Source: [Eubacterium] cellulosolvens LD2006
Lineage (GTDB): Bacteria > Bacillota > Clostridia > Lachnospirales > Lachnospiraceae
Assembly: GCF_000621585.1 (NCBI RefSeq)
Contig: NZ_JHXY01000016.1
Location: forward strand, 1-64,000
Direction of reading: 5' to 3'
DNA: 64,000 nucleotides
Part shown: positions 15,638 to 24,481 of the stretch, in pieces
Layout of the letters: the number at the start of each line of letters is the position of its first letter
How positions within the stretch are numbered: the first letter of the stretch is position 1
Program-made: the position numbers and the translations under genes
Notes under the pieces: model-generated
Seen by the model: the letters and a program-made list of their open reading frames with translations, nothing else
The model's database searches: none
What the model was told of the DNA's origin: nothing

Positions 15638-16706
15638 AGAGATGTTGAACGAGTCTTTCAAGACTGTAAAGAACGGTGAGATTGTTGAGGGTACTGTTAT
15701 CGACGTCAATCCGGAACAGATCGTCCTGAACATTGGCTACAAGGCAGATGGCATACTGACCAGAAGCGAGTATTCTAATGATTCTTCCGTTGATCTGACT
15801 ACAGTTGCCAAACTCGGTGACACAATGGAGGTCAGAGTTCTTAAGATTAACGACGGCGAGGGACAGGTACTTCTTACATATAAGAGACTTGCTGCTGAGA
15901 GAGGAAATAAGAAACTCGAGGAGGCGTTTGAGAACGGCGAGGTTCTCACAGCCAAAGTTGTACGTGTACTCAACGGCGGACTCAGTGTAAACGTTGACGG
16001 CGCACGTGTCTTCATTCCGGCAAGCCTTGTATCCGATACTTTTGAGAAAGATCTCACAAAGTACATGGATCAGGACATCGAGTTCAAAATCATTGAGTTC
16101 AACCCGAAGAGAAGAAGAATTATCGGTGATCGTAAACAGCTTGTTGCTGCTGAGAAGAAGAAAGCTCAGGAGGAGCTGTTCTCCCATATTACAGTTGGCG
16201 ATGTCGTTGAGGGCGTTGTTAAGAACATCACAGATTTCGGTGCATTCATCGATCTGGGCGGCGCTGACGGACTCCTTCACATTTCCGAGATGTCCTGGGG
16301 ACGCGTTGATAATCCGAAGTCCATCGTTGCTGTAGGCGACAAGATCAGAGTTCTGATCAAAGACATCAAGGGCGACCGTATCGCACTCAGCCTCAAGTTC
16401 GAGGATCAGAATCCCTGGCTTTCCGCTGATGAGAAGTACGCTGTAGGTACAGTTGTAACTGGTAAAGTTGCACGTATGACAGACTTCGGTGCATTCGTTG
16501 AGCTTGAGCCGGGCATCGACGCACTTCTTCACGTATCCCAGATCTCCAGAGATCACGTGGACAAACCGGCAGATGTACTTGCAATCGGACAGGACATCAC
16601 AGCTGAGATCGTTGACTTCAACGCTGCAGACCGCAAGATCTCCCTCAGTGTAAAAGCACTTGAGGCAGGCGAGGAGCAGACTGAAGAGGCACCGGTTGAG
16701 GAATAA
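15618..16706 (+). CDS. rpsA: 30S ribosomal protein S1 homolog
   Basis: A 362-residue protein with four S1 RNA-binding repeats, about residues 16-82, 100-165, 190-258 and 275-343. Repeats 3 and 4 carry the classical VVKNITDFGAFIDLGGADGLLHISEMSWGRVD and RMTDFGAFVELEPGIDALLHVSQIS patterns. Shorter than the six-repeat proteobacterial S1, it fits the Firmicute form. ATG 15618 has GAGGAGG at 15602-15608 inside ispH. Codon use is more biased than in neighbours, consistent with high expression. A strong terminator follows. Confidence 0.93.
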   Translation: MSEMSFEEMLNESFKTVKNGEIVEGTVIDVNPEQIVLNIGYKADGILTRSEYSNDSSVDLTTVAKLGDTMEVRVLKINDGEGQVLLTYKRLAAERGNKKLEEAFENGEVLTAKVVRVLNGGLSVNVDGARVFIPASLVSDTFEKDLTKYMDQDIEFKIIEFNPKRRRIIGDRKQLVAAEKKKAQEELFSHITVGDVVEGVVKNITDFGAFIDLGGADGLLHISEMSWGRVDNPKSIVAVGDKIRVLIKDIKGDRIALSLKFEDQNPWLSADEKYAVGTVVTGKVARMTDFGAFVELEPGIDALLHVSQISRDHVDKPADVLAIGQDITAEIVDFNAADRKISLSVKALEAGEEQTEEAPVEE

Positions 16707-16747
16707 TTCCGAAATTCCGGATACATCTCGATAGAAGAAAAAATATA

Positions 16748-16776
16748 GGGACACGCCATATGGCGTGTCCCGTTTT
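16748..16776 (+). terminator. Terminator after rpsA
   Basis: A perfect 10-bp stem GGGACACGCC/GGCGTGTCCC with loop ATAT followed by GTTTTG, 41 nt after the rpsA stop. Its T-tract runs directly into a dispersed repeat. Confidence 0.85.
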
Positions 16777-16944
16777 GTGTTATGGAAATTCCTTCGGGAT
16801 TTCCATAACACAAAACGCTCCGCTTACATGCGCAACTCGCAGATAAGAAGATCGCTAACGCGATTCTGCTCGTGCGCCTTTCGTCCGCGTGCGCTCACCG
16901 GGGGGATTGAGGGGATGGGGGAGATGAAGTCCGCTTGCGGACTT
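16773..16944 (+). repeat. Dispersed palindrome element, long copy
   Basis: Begins with a 20-bp near-perfect palindrome (TTTTGTGTTATGGAAATTCC pairing with 16796-16815). The constant block AACGCTCCGC and a body containing GATAAGAAGATCGCT.ACGCGATTCTGCTC follow. It ends with the hairpin AAGTCCGCTTGCGGACTT (16927-16944). Body and end are nearly the same as at 62377-62540, 45 kb away, although no gene is shared. Confidence 0.8.
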
Positions 16945-16950
16945 TGGTCC

Positions 16951-18318
16951 TCATTTGCTCCCTGCAATTAATGCGTCGATGACGGCCGCGCAGTAGGCGT
17001 GAAGCGCTTCGCGGTTCTCGAGCCACTCCGAAGTGGGAAGAAACCAGGCTGGATATGCTTTGTAGTCTGTGTAAAAGGCAGGCGTGTTGACCTCAGAGGG
17101 CTGAGGAAGAAACTCTCCTGTCTTTTTTGTGTAACAGGTGGAAGCTTTCGCTTTGACACGCCGCTCGGCTGGTACATAGATGGCGACATCCTTGTGGACG
17201 GCCTGATCTTCCTCCGGCAGATAGAAGTAATTCCGGTAGTCCGGATAGTAGTGTTTCAGACAGTCGCGTTTTGTGCGAACGCAGAGAGTCGCCATGCTGC
17301 CGTCTGTTTCCTTCGATTCGATGCTCAGGCTGGCGTAGGGGGTGGCCGGGAAACGGACGGGAGTTTCCGGGAGCGGATGAGCTGTTTTCAGGGCAAAGAG
17401 GACACAGCGATCCGGTTCCTGTTCGTCTGCATAACCGATTCCTGCATCAACAACGCCTGTCTTCTGCGGATTTGAGTCTTTCTGTTCGGACGGAGGACAG
17501 GCGTTTGCTTGTGCCCCGGCAGAAGCTTCGCGATATGCCGGAATGAGATCGGTCGAGAGATCCTCTACCGTGAATTTGTGTCCGCAAAGAAATTCCGGCC
17601 ATGCGAGGGCGTCCAGCATTTCGGTGAGGCCGAGGATATCGTCGTGATTGTGCAGCATCAGAAGATCATAGAGCTTCGGATCTTTTGTCCTGAGATAGGT
17701 CTGGTAGACGGAGATCAGTTCTCCTCCTGTTTTCTCGTCCTTTCTCTGGATTCCGAGAAAGCGTTCCACATCCTTTTGCTTCATCGAGGAGAAGCGGAGC
17801 GCTTTCTTTATCGGAAGGAGTTCCTTGTAGAGATCGCAGTGTTCAAAACCTTCAAAGGGATCCGGCAGCTGATAAAAGCTGCACTTTTCTCTCAGGTAAG
17901 GAAGGTCAAAAGTTCTCCCGTTGAACGTGATCAGACAGGGGCGCTTCCCGGATCCGGAGTCCTGCATACTACCCACAGATGAAACACTGTCTTCGGTTAC
18001 GGCGGAGGCTTCGGTGGATGATTCAGTGGAGGCCTCAGCATGAGTTTCTGCGGAGACTCCGGAGGCCTTGCGCACATCCTTCAGGAAGTTGGCGAAGGTG
18101 ATGATCAGATCCTTCTCTTCAAAGGGGTGATCCAGAAACCACTGGGTCAGCGTCCAGGTTCCGTCCAGTTTTGCGATCGCGCCGATCAGATAGATGTGAC
18201 AGGCACGTCTGGAAAGACCGGTGGTTTCGATGTCAAAGAGCACCGGCGGGGTGTCCGGAAAGTATTCTGTGATTTTTTGTATGTTTTTTTCTTTTAATTC
18301 TTCGCTATAAGTAAACAT
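16951..18318 (-). CDS. RNase H-like (DEDD) exonuclease-domain protein, YprB type
   Basis: A 455-residue minus-strand protein. The RNase H-like domain (residues ~20-265) shows exonuclease motifs: LFDIETTGLSRR with the first D and E, a mid motif LITFNGRTFDLPYLREKC, and a final HNHDDILGLTEMLDAL. Related YprB proteins are thought to be 3'-5' nucleases. A Ser/Thr/Glu/Ala-rich low-complexity insertion (about 95-135) interrupts the domain. The remaining ~190 residues have no recognised domain. ATG 18318 is chosen because a promoter -10 ends 6 nt upstream, which would give a nearly leaderless mRNA; no ribosome-binding site is visible. The gene is convergent with rpsA and divergent from ruvA. Confidence 0.75.
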   Translation of the reverse strand: MFTYSEELKEKNIQKITEYFPDTPPVLFDIETTGLSRRACHIYLIGAIAKLDGTWTLTQWFLDHPFEEKDLIITFANFLKDVRKASGVSAETHAEASTESSTEASAVTEDSVSSVGSMQDSGSGKRPCLITFNGRTFDLPYLREKCSFYQLPDPFEGFEHCDLYKELLPIKKALRFSSMKQKDVERFLGIQRKDEKTGGELISVYQTYLRTKDPKLYDLLMLHNHDDILGLTEMLDALAWPEFLCGHKFTVEDLSTDLIPAYREASAGAQANACPPSEQKDSNPQKTGVVDAGIGYADEQEPDRCVLFALKTAHPLPETPVRFPATPYASLSIESKETDGSMATLCVRTKRDCLKHYYPDYRNYFYLPEEDQAVHKDVAIYVPAERRVKAKASTCYTKKTGEFLPQPSEVNTPAFYTDYKAYPAWFLPTSEWLENREALHAYCAAVIDALIAGSK

Positions 18319-18324
18319 AACTAA

Positions 18325-18354
18325 ACTATAGCACATTCGTCCATCTGTTTACAA
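18325..18354 (-). promoter_or_regulatory. Promoter of the RNase H-like gene
   Basis: On the minus strand, TTGTAA (18354-18349) and TATAGT (18330-18325) are separated by 18 nt. The -10 ends only 6 nt before the ATG at 18318, so transcription would begin at or next to the start codon. Confidence 0.5.
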
Positions 18355-18481
18355 TGCAGTTCGAAACGTGGTAATATAGTACAGACTATGGGTTAGTGGT
18401 CGAAGGACAGCTTGTCCTTTGCGTTTTTGATTCGGTGCGGCGCGGGCCGTGACCGGAAGTTTGGATTTTTTGGAGACAGAA

Positions 18482-19099
18482 ATGATAGGATTTATCAAAG
18501 GAACGATCGAGGAGATCACTGAGGACAGTGTTGTTGTGGACAACAACGGCATCGGCTGGCAGGTATTTGTGCCGGGCAGCTCTCTGGCGGGAAGTATTCG
18601 TCAGGGGGAGGAAATCAAACTCTATACCTATCTGTCTGTCAAACAGGACTCGCTTTCTCTGTTCGGTTTTCTGAACCGGGACGACAGAGAAGTGTTTATC
18701 CGGCTGCTGGATGTCAGCGGAATCGGTCCGAAGGGGGCGCTGGGAATCCTGTCCGTGATGTCGTCGGATGATCTTCGCTTTGCCGTTCTCTCCGACGACG
18801 CCGCGGCGATTGCGAAGGCGCCGGGCATCGGCAAAAAGACGGCGCAGAAGGCTGTCCTTGAGCTCAAAGATAAATTCAAGCTCGATGACGCCTTCGAGAA
18901 AAAACTTGCGCATGAGCAGGAAAAAGCGGGAACAGGAGCTACTGCCGCCGGTGCGGGAGCCGAGACGGACGCCGTGCAGGCGCTCGTCGCTCTGGGATAC
19001 TCCGGAACAGAGGCGATGCAGGCAGTTCGAAAAGTCGGAGCAGATGAAAGCATGGATTCAGAGGCGATTCTGAAGGCTGCGCTGAAATTTCTGTTCTGA
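18482..19099 (+). CDS. ruvA: Holliday junction branch migration protein RuvA
   Basis: A 205-residue protein of normal RuvA layout. An OB-fold N-terminus (MIGFIKGTIEEIT, residues 1-65) precedes two helix-hairpin-helix motifs (LLDVSGIGPKGAL near 75-90 and APGIGKKTAQKAV near 110-125). A linker and the C-terminal domain that contacts RuvB (VQALVALGYSGTEAMQAVRKV) follow. RuvA holds the Holliday junction while RuvB drives branch migration. ATG 18482 matches the family N-terminus and has GGAG upstream. A small hairpin followed by GCGTTTTTG (18403-18427) sits in the leader and could attenuate transcription. Confidence 0.95.
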   Translation: MIGFIKGTIEEITEDSVVVDNNGIGWQVFVPGSSLAGSIRQGEEIKLYTYLSVKQDSLSLFGFLNRDDREVFIRLLDVSGIGPKGALGILSVMSSDDLRFAVLSDDAAAIAKAPGIGKKTAQKAVLELKDKFKLDDAFEKKLAHEQEKAGTGATAAGAGAETDAVQALVALGYSGTEAMQAVRKVGADESMDSEAILKAALKFLF

Positions 19100-19145
19100 T
19101 GCGAGATGTTCTAGTGAATACAGAGGAGTATAACCGTTACAGTAT

Positions 19146-20138
19146 ATGGAAAGAAGAATCATACAGACAGAAGTACAGCAGGAAGACGAGCCGGTAGAGA
19201 AAAGTCTCCGGCCGCAGTCCCTTGACGAGTACATCGGCCAGGAGAAGGCGAAGAACAACCTGCGTGTGTACATACAGGCCGCAAAGCAGAGAGGGGATGT
19301 TCTGGATCACGTCCTTTTCTACGGACCGCCGGGACTTGGAAAAACAACCCTCGCCGGTATTATCGCGAACGAGATGGGCACCCACATGAAGGTGACTTCC
19401 GGTCCGGCGATCGAGAAGCCGGGAGAAATGGCGGCGATCCTGAACAACCTGCAGGAGGGGGACGTGCTCTTCGTCGACGAGATTCACAGACTGAACCGTC
19501 AGGTCGAGGAGGTGCTCTATCCGGCGATGGAGGATTACGCGATCGATATCATGATCGGAAAAGGCGCCTCCGCCCGATCGATCCGGCTGGAGCTCCCGAA
19601 GTTTACACTGGTCGGGGCCACGACGAGAGCCGGACTTCTGACAGCTCCGCTGCGGGACCGCTTCGGTGTCATCGAGCACATGGAGTTCTATACAACTGAA
19701 GAACTGACAGAGATCGTGGAACACTCCGCGAGAGTTCTCGATGTGGAAATCGATCGGGACGGCGCTGTCGAGATGGCGAGAAGATCCAGGGGAACCCCGA
19801 GACTTTCGAACCGCCTGCTCCGCCGCGTGCGTGATTTCGCGATGGTGCAGTACGACGGAAAAATCACGCGGGAGGTTGCGAGAACAGCTCTCGACCTTCT
19901 TCAGGTTGACAAGTTCGGTCTTGACCAGACGGATCGAAGGATCCTTCTGACAATCATAGAGAAATTTCAGGGAGGTCCTGTGGGACTCGACACGCTGGCC
20001 GCCGCGATCGGCGACGATTCCGGCACCATTGAGGATGTGTACGAGCCGTATCTGATCAAGAACGGTTTTATCAACCGCACCCACAGCGGACGCGTGGCCA
20101 CAGAGCTTGCCTACCGGCATCTCGGCCTTCAGATGTAA
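19146..20138 (+). CDS. ruvB: Holliday junction DNA helicase RuvB
   Basis: A 330-residue AAA+ ATPase. [13 protein letters not shown] is near residue 20; Walker [10 protein letters not shown] is near 60, Walker [10 protein letters not shown] near 108, sensor [19 protein letters not shown] near 155, and a winged-helix C-terminus ends the protein. It forms hexameric motors on the RuvA-bound junction. The spacing from the nearest GAGGAG (19123-19128) is unusually long (17 nt), but an in-frame stop at 19131 excludes an earlier start. It is cotranscribed with ruvA. Confidence 0.95.
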   Translation: MERRIIQTEVQQEDEPVEKSLRPQSLDEYIGQEKAKNNLRVYIQAAKQRGDVLDHVLFYGPPGLGKTTLAGIIANEMGTHMKVTSGPAIEKPGEMAAILNNLQEGDVLFVDEIHRLNRQVEEVLYPAMEDYAIDIMIGKGASARSIRLELPKFTLVGATTRAGLLTAPLRDRFGVIEHMEFYTTEELTEIVEHSARVLDVEIDRDGAVEMARRSRGTPRLSNRLLRRVRDFAMVQYDGKITREVARTALDLLQVDKFGLDQTDRRILLTIIEKFQGGPVGLDTLAAAIGDDSGTIEDVYEPYLIKNGFINRTHSGRVATELAYRHLGLQM

Positions 20139-20143
20139 GAAAA

Positions 20144-20262
20144 GAATGTCGTTCGCGCCTCCGGCGCGGTTGCGAAGCATCTGCTCAACGCGCGGGCTGC
20201 GTATGGAAGCGAGCGGTTTGTGTTATAGAAACGGGTAATTGAGTATAGATAACATACAGACA
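20144..20262 (-). repeat. Dispersed palindrome element, inverted copy
   Basis: Read on minus it gives CTATAACACAAACCGCTCGC, then CGTTGAGCAGATGCTTCGCAACCGCGCC and a GACATTC end. These are the same ordered blocks as the plus-strand copies at 52508 and 62545. It lies between ruvB and zapA. Confidence 0.6.
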
Positions 20263-20281
20263 TGAGAAGGGGATAGAGAAG

Positions 20282-20632
20282 ATGGCAGAAAAACATTCTG
20301 TAAAGGTAATGATCGACGGCAAGGCACTTACGCTTTCCGGGTTTGAGGATGAGGAATATCTGCAGAAGGTGGCTTTTTATCTGAACAACAAGATCACGGA
20401 GTTGAAATCCTCCAACGGATACGGACGTCTGTCCCAGGACACAAAGTCCATCCTTCTGGCGCTCAATATCGCCGACGACTATTTCAAGGCGAAAGATATG
20501 GTCGAGTCCATGGAAGAAGATATTGAGAACAAGGATCAGAGCGCTTACGATATCAAGCATGACCTAGTGACTGCTCAGATGGAGATTGAAAAGCTCAGAC
20601 GAGAGATTACGAAGTTAAGAGGTTCGAAATAA
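20282..20632 (+). CDS. zapA: Cell division protein ZapA
   Basis: A 116-residue protein that promotes FtsZ bundling at mid-cell. The N-terminal domain VKVMIDGKALTLSGFEDEEYLQKVAFYLNNKITEL is typical of ZapA, as is the C-terminal coiled coil (about residues 65-115) used for dimerisation. AGAAGGGG lies upstream of ATG 20282. The stop codon directly abuts the GTG of the U32 peptidase gene, so they are probably cotranscribed. Confidence 0.88.
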   Translation: MAEKHSVKVMIDGKALTLSGFEDEEYLQKVAFYLNNKITELKSSNGYGRLSQDTKSILLALNIADDYFKAKDMVESMEEDIENKDQSAYDIKHDLVTAQMEIEKLRREITKLRGSK

Positions 20633-22933
20633 GTGAGAACGGAATTACTGGCACCGGCCGGTTCGATCGAGGCGCTGCAGGCCGCCTATATGGCGGGGGC
20701 GGATGCCGTATACATCGGCGGCAGCCGTTTCGGAGCGAGAGCCTACGCCTCGAATCCGGACGAGAAGGAACTCTGCGCGGCGATCGATCTGGCACACAGG
20801 CTCGGCAAAAAAATATACATGACGGTCAACACGCTTCTCAGGGATGAAGAACTTGAGAACGAGCTCTACGCGTGGATGAAACCCTATGTAGAGGCCGGTC
20901 TTCACGGCGCGATCATTCAGGATTTCGGCGTGGTGGACCTCTTCGCAAAGGCGTTTCCGGAGCTGGAACTGCACGCGAGTACGCAGATGACTGTGACCGG
21001 CGTCCACGGGGCGAAGTTTCTCAAGGAGATCGGCATGCACAGGATTGTTCCGGCCAGGGAACTGACCCTCGGGGAGATCGCGAAGATCCACCGGGAGACC
21101 GGAATGGAGATCGAGGCCTTTGCGCACGGAGCCATGTGCTACAGTTTTTCCGGCCAGTGTCTCATGAGCAGTCTGATCGGAGGACGGAGCGGAAACCGCG
21201 GAAGATGCGCGGGCGTCTGCCGTCTTCCTTTTGATGTGACGGAGAACGGCCGCAGAATGAATGCGGAGAACACACATTATCCGCTCAACATGAAGGACAT
21301 GTGTACCGTCGAGATTCTGCCGGAGATGATCCGCGCAGGCGTGTACTCCTTTAAGATTGAGGGGCGCATGAAGAAGCCGGAGTACACGGCCGGCGTCGTC
21401 AGCGTCTACCGGAAGTACCTGGATCTCTGCGCGGAGGATCCGGAGAATTTCCGCGTGGATCCGGAGGATTATCAGAAGCTTCTGGATCTCTTCAACAGGG
21501 ACGGTTTCAACCGCGGCTGTTATTATGACCGCAATGGAAGGAATCTCATCGCACTCAAAAATGAAAAGATGTCCAACAGCAGGGCGCTGACAGCTCAGAA
21601 GCTGACCGAAGAAATTCGCGCCGGGCTTCATGATCGCGCCAATCTGCAGAAGCTGCAGGCCGGTGTCAGCGGCAATCTCTATCTTGCCGCGGGACAGCCG
21701 GCTGTTTTAACGGTTATGCCGGATCTGGATGAAACCGGGGAACTCTGCTGCTCTGTGCAGGCGGAGGGCGTACAGCCGGCGCAGAAACAGGCCGTGACAG
21801 AAGAGCGCGTCCGCGCGCAGCTGAACAAGACCGGAGGAAGTTCTTTCTTCTTCAGTCGTCTGGATATTCAGATGGAAGACGGACTCTTCGTCCCGATGCA
21901 GCTCTTAAATGAGCTTCGAAGAGAAGCCTTTGCTTTGCTCGAGGAGAAGTTCCGTTCTCAGGCGTCCGAAGAAGTTCGCCCGTGTCCGCCGCTTCCGTCC
22001 CCGGATGCCGGATCTGACAGCGCGGATTCGAGGAGCGCTTCGGGCGGTGATAATTCCGGAGAGATTTCCGGTAACAGAAAAAGAATGTACGTCTCTGTCG
22101 AGACGCCGGATCAGCTTCGTGCGGTCTCGAAATACAGGGAGCTCGACGGCGTCTATCTTTCGAGTGAACTGCTTCTGCCTTCCGCAGGGAAGGGAGCGGA
22201 GACATGGAAGAAGATGGCCGGAGAGCTGCTTTCTTCCGGACAGGAGGTTCGTCTGATGCTTCCGTATATGCTTCGGGACAATTCGGAGGAGGCTCAGACG
22301 AAGGCGATCCGGGAGTATTGTTCCTTTGTGGATGAGCGGGGGGCAAAGAAGACAATCCTTGTTCGCAACCTCGAGGAGCTCGGTCTTGTCCGTGAGATCG
22401 GCGAGGGAGATGCGGTGATGCTGGATGCCGGTTTTTACACGATGAATACCAGGACTGAGCGTTTTTTTGCATCTCTCGGATACGCGGACAATACGATGCC
22501 GCTGGAACTGAATTACAAGGAGATGCGCGCCAGAGAGAATGAGAGATCGGAGCTGATCGTCTACGGCAGAGCGCCGATGATGATCTCTGCGCACTGCCTG
22601 AAAAAAACACTGGATCACTGTGCGCATGAGAATACCCGCCTGGTGATGCGGGACAGAAAAGGAGCTGCTTTTCCTGCAGAGTGTCACTGCGACGCCTGCT
22701 ACAATATCATCTACAACAGCCTGCCGACAAGTCTTCTTCAGGAGAAGGAGGCCTGCGACCGCCTGGCAGTGCCGGCTGTGCGTCTTCAGTTTACGGTGGA
22801 GAGCGCGCAGGAGGCGTCGATGGTGACGGAGGCGTTTGTGGACAGTTGGAAGAAAGGTGAGACGGAAACTGCGGAGAATCTTTCGAAAAGGACTGAGTCG
22901 ACGAAAGGACATTTCCGCAGAGGAGTCGAGTAA
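20633..22933 (+). CDS. U32 family peptidase (collagenase-like, with C-terminal DUF3656-type domain)
   Basis: A 766-residue protein beginning at GTG 20633 immediately after zapA. The N-terminal U32 domain (1-~310) has LLAPAGSIEALQAAYMAGADAVYIGG and HASTQMTV, and the family signature around EIEAFAHGAMCYSFSGQCLMSS.IGGRSGNRGRCAGVCRLPF, with several cysteines. U32 proteins were first described as collagenases; RlhA and TrhP homologs instead hydroxylate rRNA and tRNA, so an RNA-modifying role is as likely. A Ser/Asp-rich linker lies near residues 445-480. A second half with CHCDACYNIIYNS follows. Confidence 0.85.
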   Translation: MRTELLAPAGSIEALQAAYMAGADAVYIGGSRFGARAYASNPDEKELCAAIDLAHRLGKKIYMTVNTLLRDEELENELYAWMKPYVEAGLHGAIIQDFGVVDLFAKAFPELELHASTQMTVTGVHGAKFLKEIGMHRIVPARELTLGEIAKIHRETGMEIEAFAHGAMCYSFSGQCLMSSLIGGRSGNRGRCAGVCRLPFDVTENGRRMNAENTHYPLNMKDMCTVEILPEMIRAGVYSFKIEGRMKKPEYTAGVVSVYRKYLDLCAEDPENFRVDPEDYQKLLDLFNRDGFNRGCYYDRNGRNLIALKNEKMSNSRALTAQKLTEEIRAGLHDRANLQKLQAGVSGNLYLAAGQPAVLTVMPDLDETGELCCSVQAEGVQPAQKQAVTEERVRAQLNKTGGSSFFFSRLDIQMEDGLFVPMQLLNELRREAFALLEEKFRSQASEEVRPCPPLPSPDAGSDSADSRSASGGDNSGEISGNRKRMYVSVETPDQLRAVSKYRELDGVYLSSELLLPSAGKGAETWKKMAGELLSSGQEVRLMLPYMLRDNSEEAQTKAIREYCSFVDERGAKKTILVRNLEELGLVREIGEGDAVMLDAGFYTMNTRTERFFASLGYADNTMPLELNYKEMRARENERSELIVYGRAPMMISAHCLKKTLDHCAHENTRLVMRDRKGAAFPAECHCDACYNIIYNSLPTSLLQEKEACDRLAVPAVRLQFTVESAQEASMVTEAFVDSWKKGETETAENLSKRTESTKGHFRRGVE

Positions 22934-22939
22934 ACGCGG

Positions 22940-24481
22940 ATGGTTAATATTATCGTTCAAATATCGAAATACCTGCTGTTGTTTCTGATGGTGTTTTTCA
23001 CCATGGAGACATACATGGTTCTGAGAAGACGGGATGAGCGCTCCAGACGGAGGATCATGAGAAACCAGATCTCCCTGATGGTGATGTTCAACCTCACGGC
23101 GTATGTCGTGATGTTTCTGAAATCCCAGGATGAGACGATGCTGGTGATGCTGGTCTGCGTCATCGGGTACATTCTGGTGGTGCAGATTCTGTACCGGCTG
23201 ATTTACCGGAAGGCGTCGCTGATCCTGTTGAATACGATGTGTATGCTGTTGTCCATCGGACTGGTTATGCAGGCGAGACTCGGACTGGATACGGCGAGAA
23301 AGCAGTATATGATCGCTGCCTTTTCGACGCTGATCTGCTTTATCATTCCGGTCTTTGTCAGGAGAGTGCGCTGGGTGTCGAACCTTGGCTGGCTCTACGG
23401 CATCGTCGGTCTGCTTCTTCTTGCGGGCGTTCTGGTTCTCGGACGCGTCACGGGAGGAGCGAATCTGGCGCTGACAATCGGCGGCATTTCCTTTGCTTTT
23501 GCCGAATTTGTAAAAATCACGGTCGTCCTGTTCATGGCCAGTATGCTGCAGGACCGGCACGACTTTAAGCGGGTGGTGGTGGTCACCCTTGTTGCCGCCA
23601 TGCACGTGGGAATTCTCGCGCTCTCGGCTGATCTCGGTGCGGCGCTCGTCTATTTCGTGGCCTACATGGTCATGGTCTACGTCTCGACCAGAAATCCGGG
23701 CTATGTACTTCTGGGACTTGGCGGCATGTCGGGGGCTTCGGTCATCGCCTACCGTCTCTTTGCCCATGTGCGGATCCGTGTGGCCGTATGGCAGAATCCG
23801 TTCACGGACTATGAGGGTACCGGTTATCAGATCGTGCAGGCACTCTTCGGCGTGTGCGCGGGCGGCTGGTTCGGAACCGGCCTGTTTAACGGAAATCCGG
23901 ATATGATTCCTCTGGCTTACGAGGACTTTACCTACGCGGCAATCTGTGAGGAGATGGGCGTACTCTTCGGAATCTGTCTTCTCCTGCTCTGCATGGGTAT
24001 GTACCTTTTGATTGTCAATATCTCGCTTCGAATGGACAGACCGTTCTATAAGCTGGTGGCGATGGGACTTGGAGCGGAGTACGCCTTTCAGGTGTTCCTG
24101 ACCGTCGGCGGTACGACGAAATTCATCCCGATGACGGGAATCACGCTTCCGCTCGTCAGCTACGGCGGAAGTTCCATCATGTGTACCATCATGATGATCT
24201 CCATCATTCAGGGACTCTATATCCTTCGAAAAGATGAAGATGATGAGCTGCGCGAAGAGCACAGGAGAAAAATGCGAGAGCGACAGATGAAAAACGCACC
24301 GTATGATGCGCCTTCCTATCGCAAAGATGCGGATCCGAGGGAGGAGTATTACCGCCGCGTTTCGCGCAAGACCGGCAACAACTATACAGGAGGGGGAAGA
24401 AATGTCAAAGGAGACACCGAAGACCTCGGAAAGAAAATCGAAGAACAGACAAGAGAAGATCTCGCGCTCCGCAATCGTTAG
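22940..24481 (+). CDS. SEDS family glycosyltransferase (FtsW/RodA/SpoVE type)
   Basis: A 513-residue membrane protein with about ten to twelve hydrophobic segments and a basic cytoplasmic tail after residue 430. SEDS features are present: FAEFVKITVVLFMA, LSADLGAALVYF (the catalytic-Asp region), YQIVQALFGVCAGGWFGTG, FTYAAICEEMG, and PMTGITLPLVSYGGSSIM near the end. SEDS proteins polymerise peptidoglycan together with a cognate class B PBP, and one follows directly with an 80-nt overlap. The N-terminal ~100 residues (two extra predicted helices) are longer than in classic FtsW. Confidence 0.87.
   Translation: MVNIIVQISKYLLLFLMVFFTMETYMVLRRRDERSRRRIMRNQISLMVMFNLTAYVVMFLKSQDETMLVMLVCVIGYILVVQILYRLIYRKASLILLNTMCMLLSIGLVMQARLGLDTARKQYMIAAFSTLICFIIPVFVRRVRWVSNLGWLYGIVGLLLLAGVLVLGRVTGGANLALTIGGISFAFAEFVKITVVLFMASMLQDRHDFKRVVVVTLVAAMHVGILALSADLGAALVYFVAYMVMVYVSTRNPGYVLLGLGGMSGASVIAYRLFAHVRIRVAVWQNPFTDYEGTGYQIVQALFGVCAGGWFGTGLFNGNPDMIPLAYEDFTYAAICEEMGVLFGICLLLLCMGMYLLIVNISLRMDRPFYKLVAMGLGAEYAFQVFLTVGGTTKFIPMTGITLPLVSYGGSSIMCTIMMISIIQGLYILRKDEDDELREEHRRKMRERQMKNAPYDAPSYRKDADPREEYYRRVSRKTGNNYTGGGRNVKGDTEDLGKKIEEQTREDLALRNR

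Noticed and set aside
21905-24262. A 785-codon antisense frame across the U32 and SEDS genes
   Set aside because: Composition is His/Arg-rich shadow sequence spanning two real genes on the other strand, with no recognisable domain.
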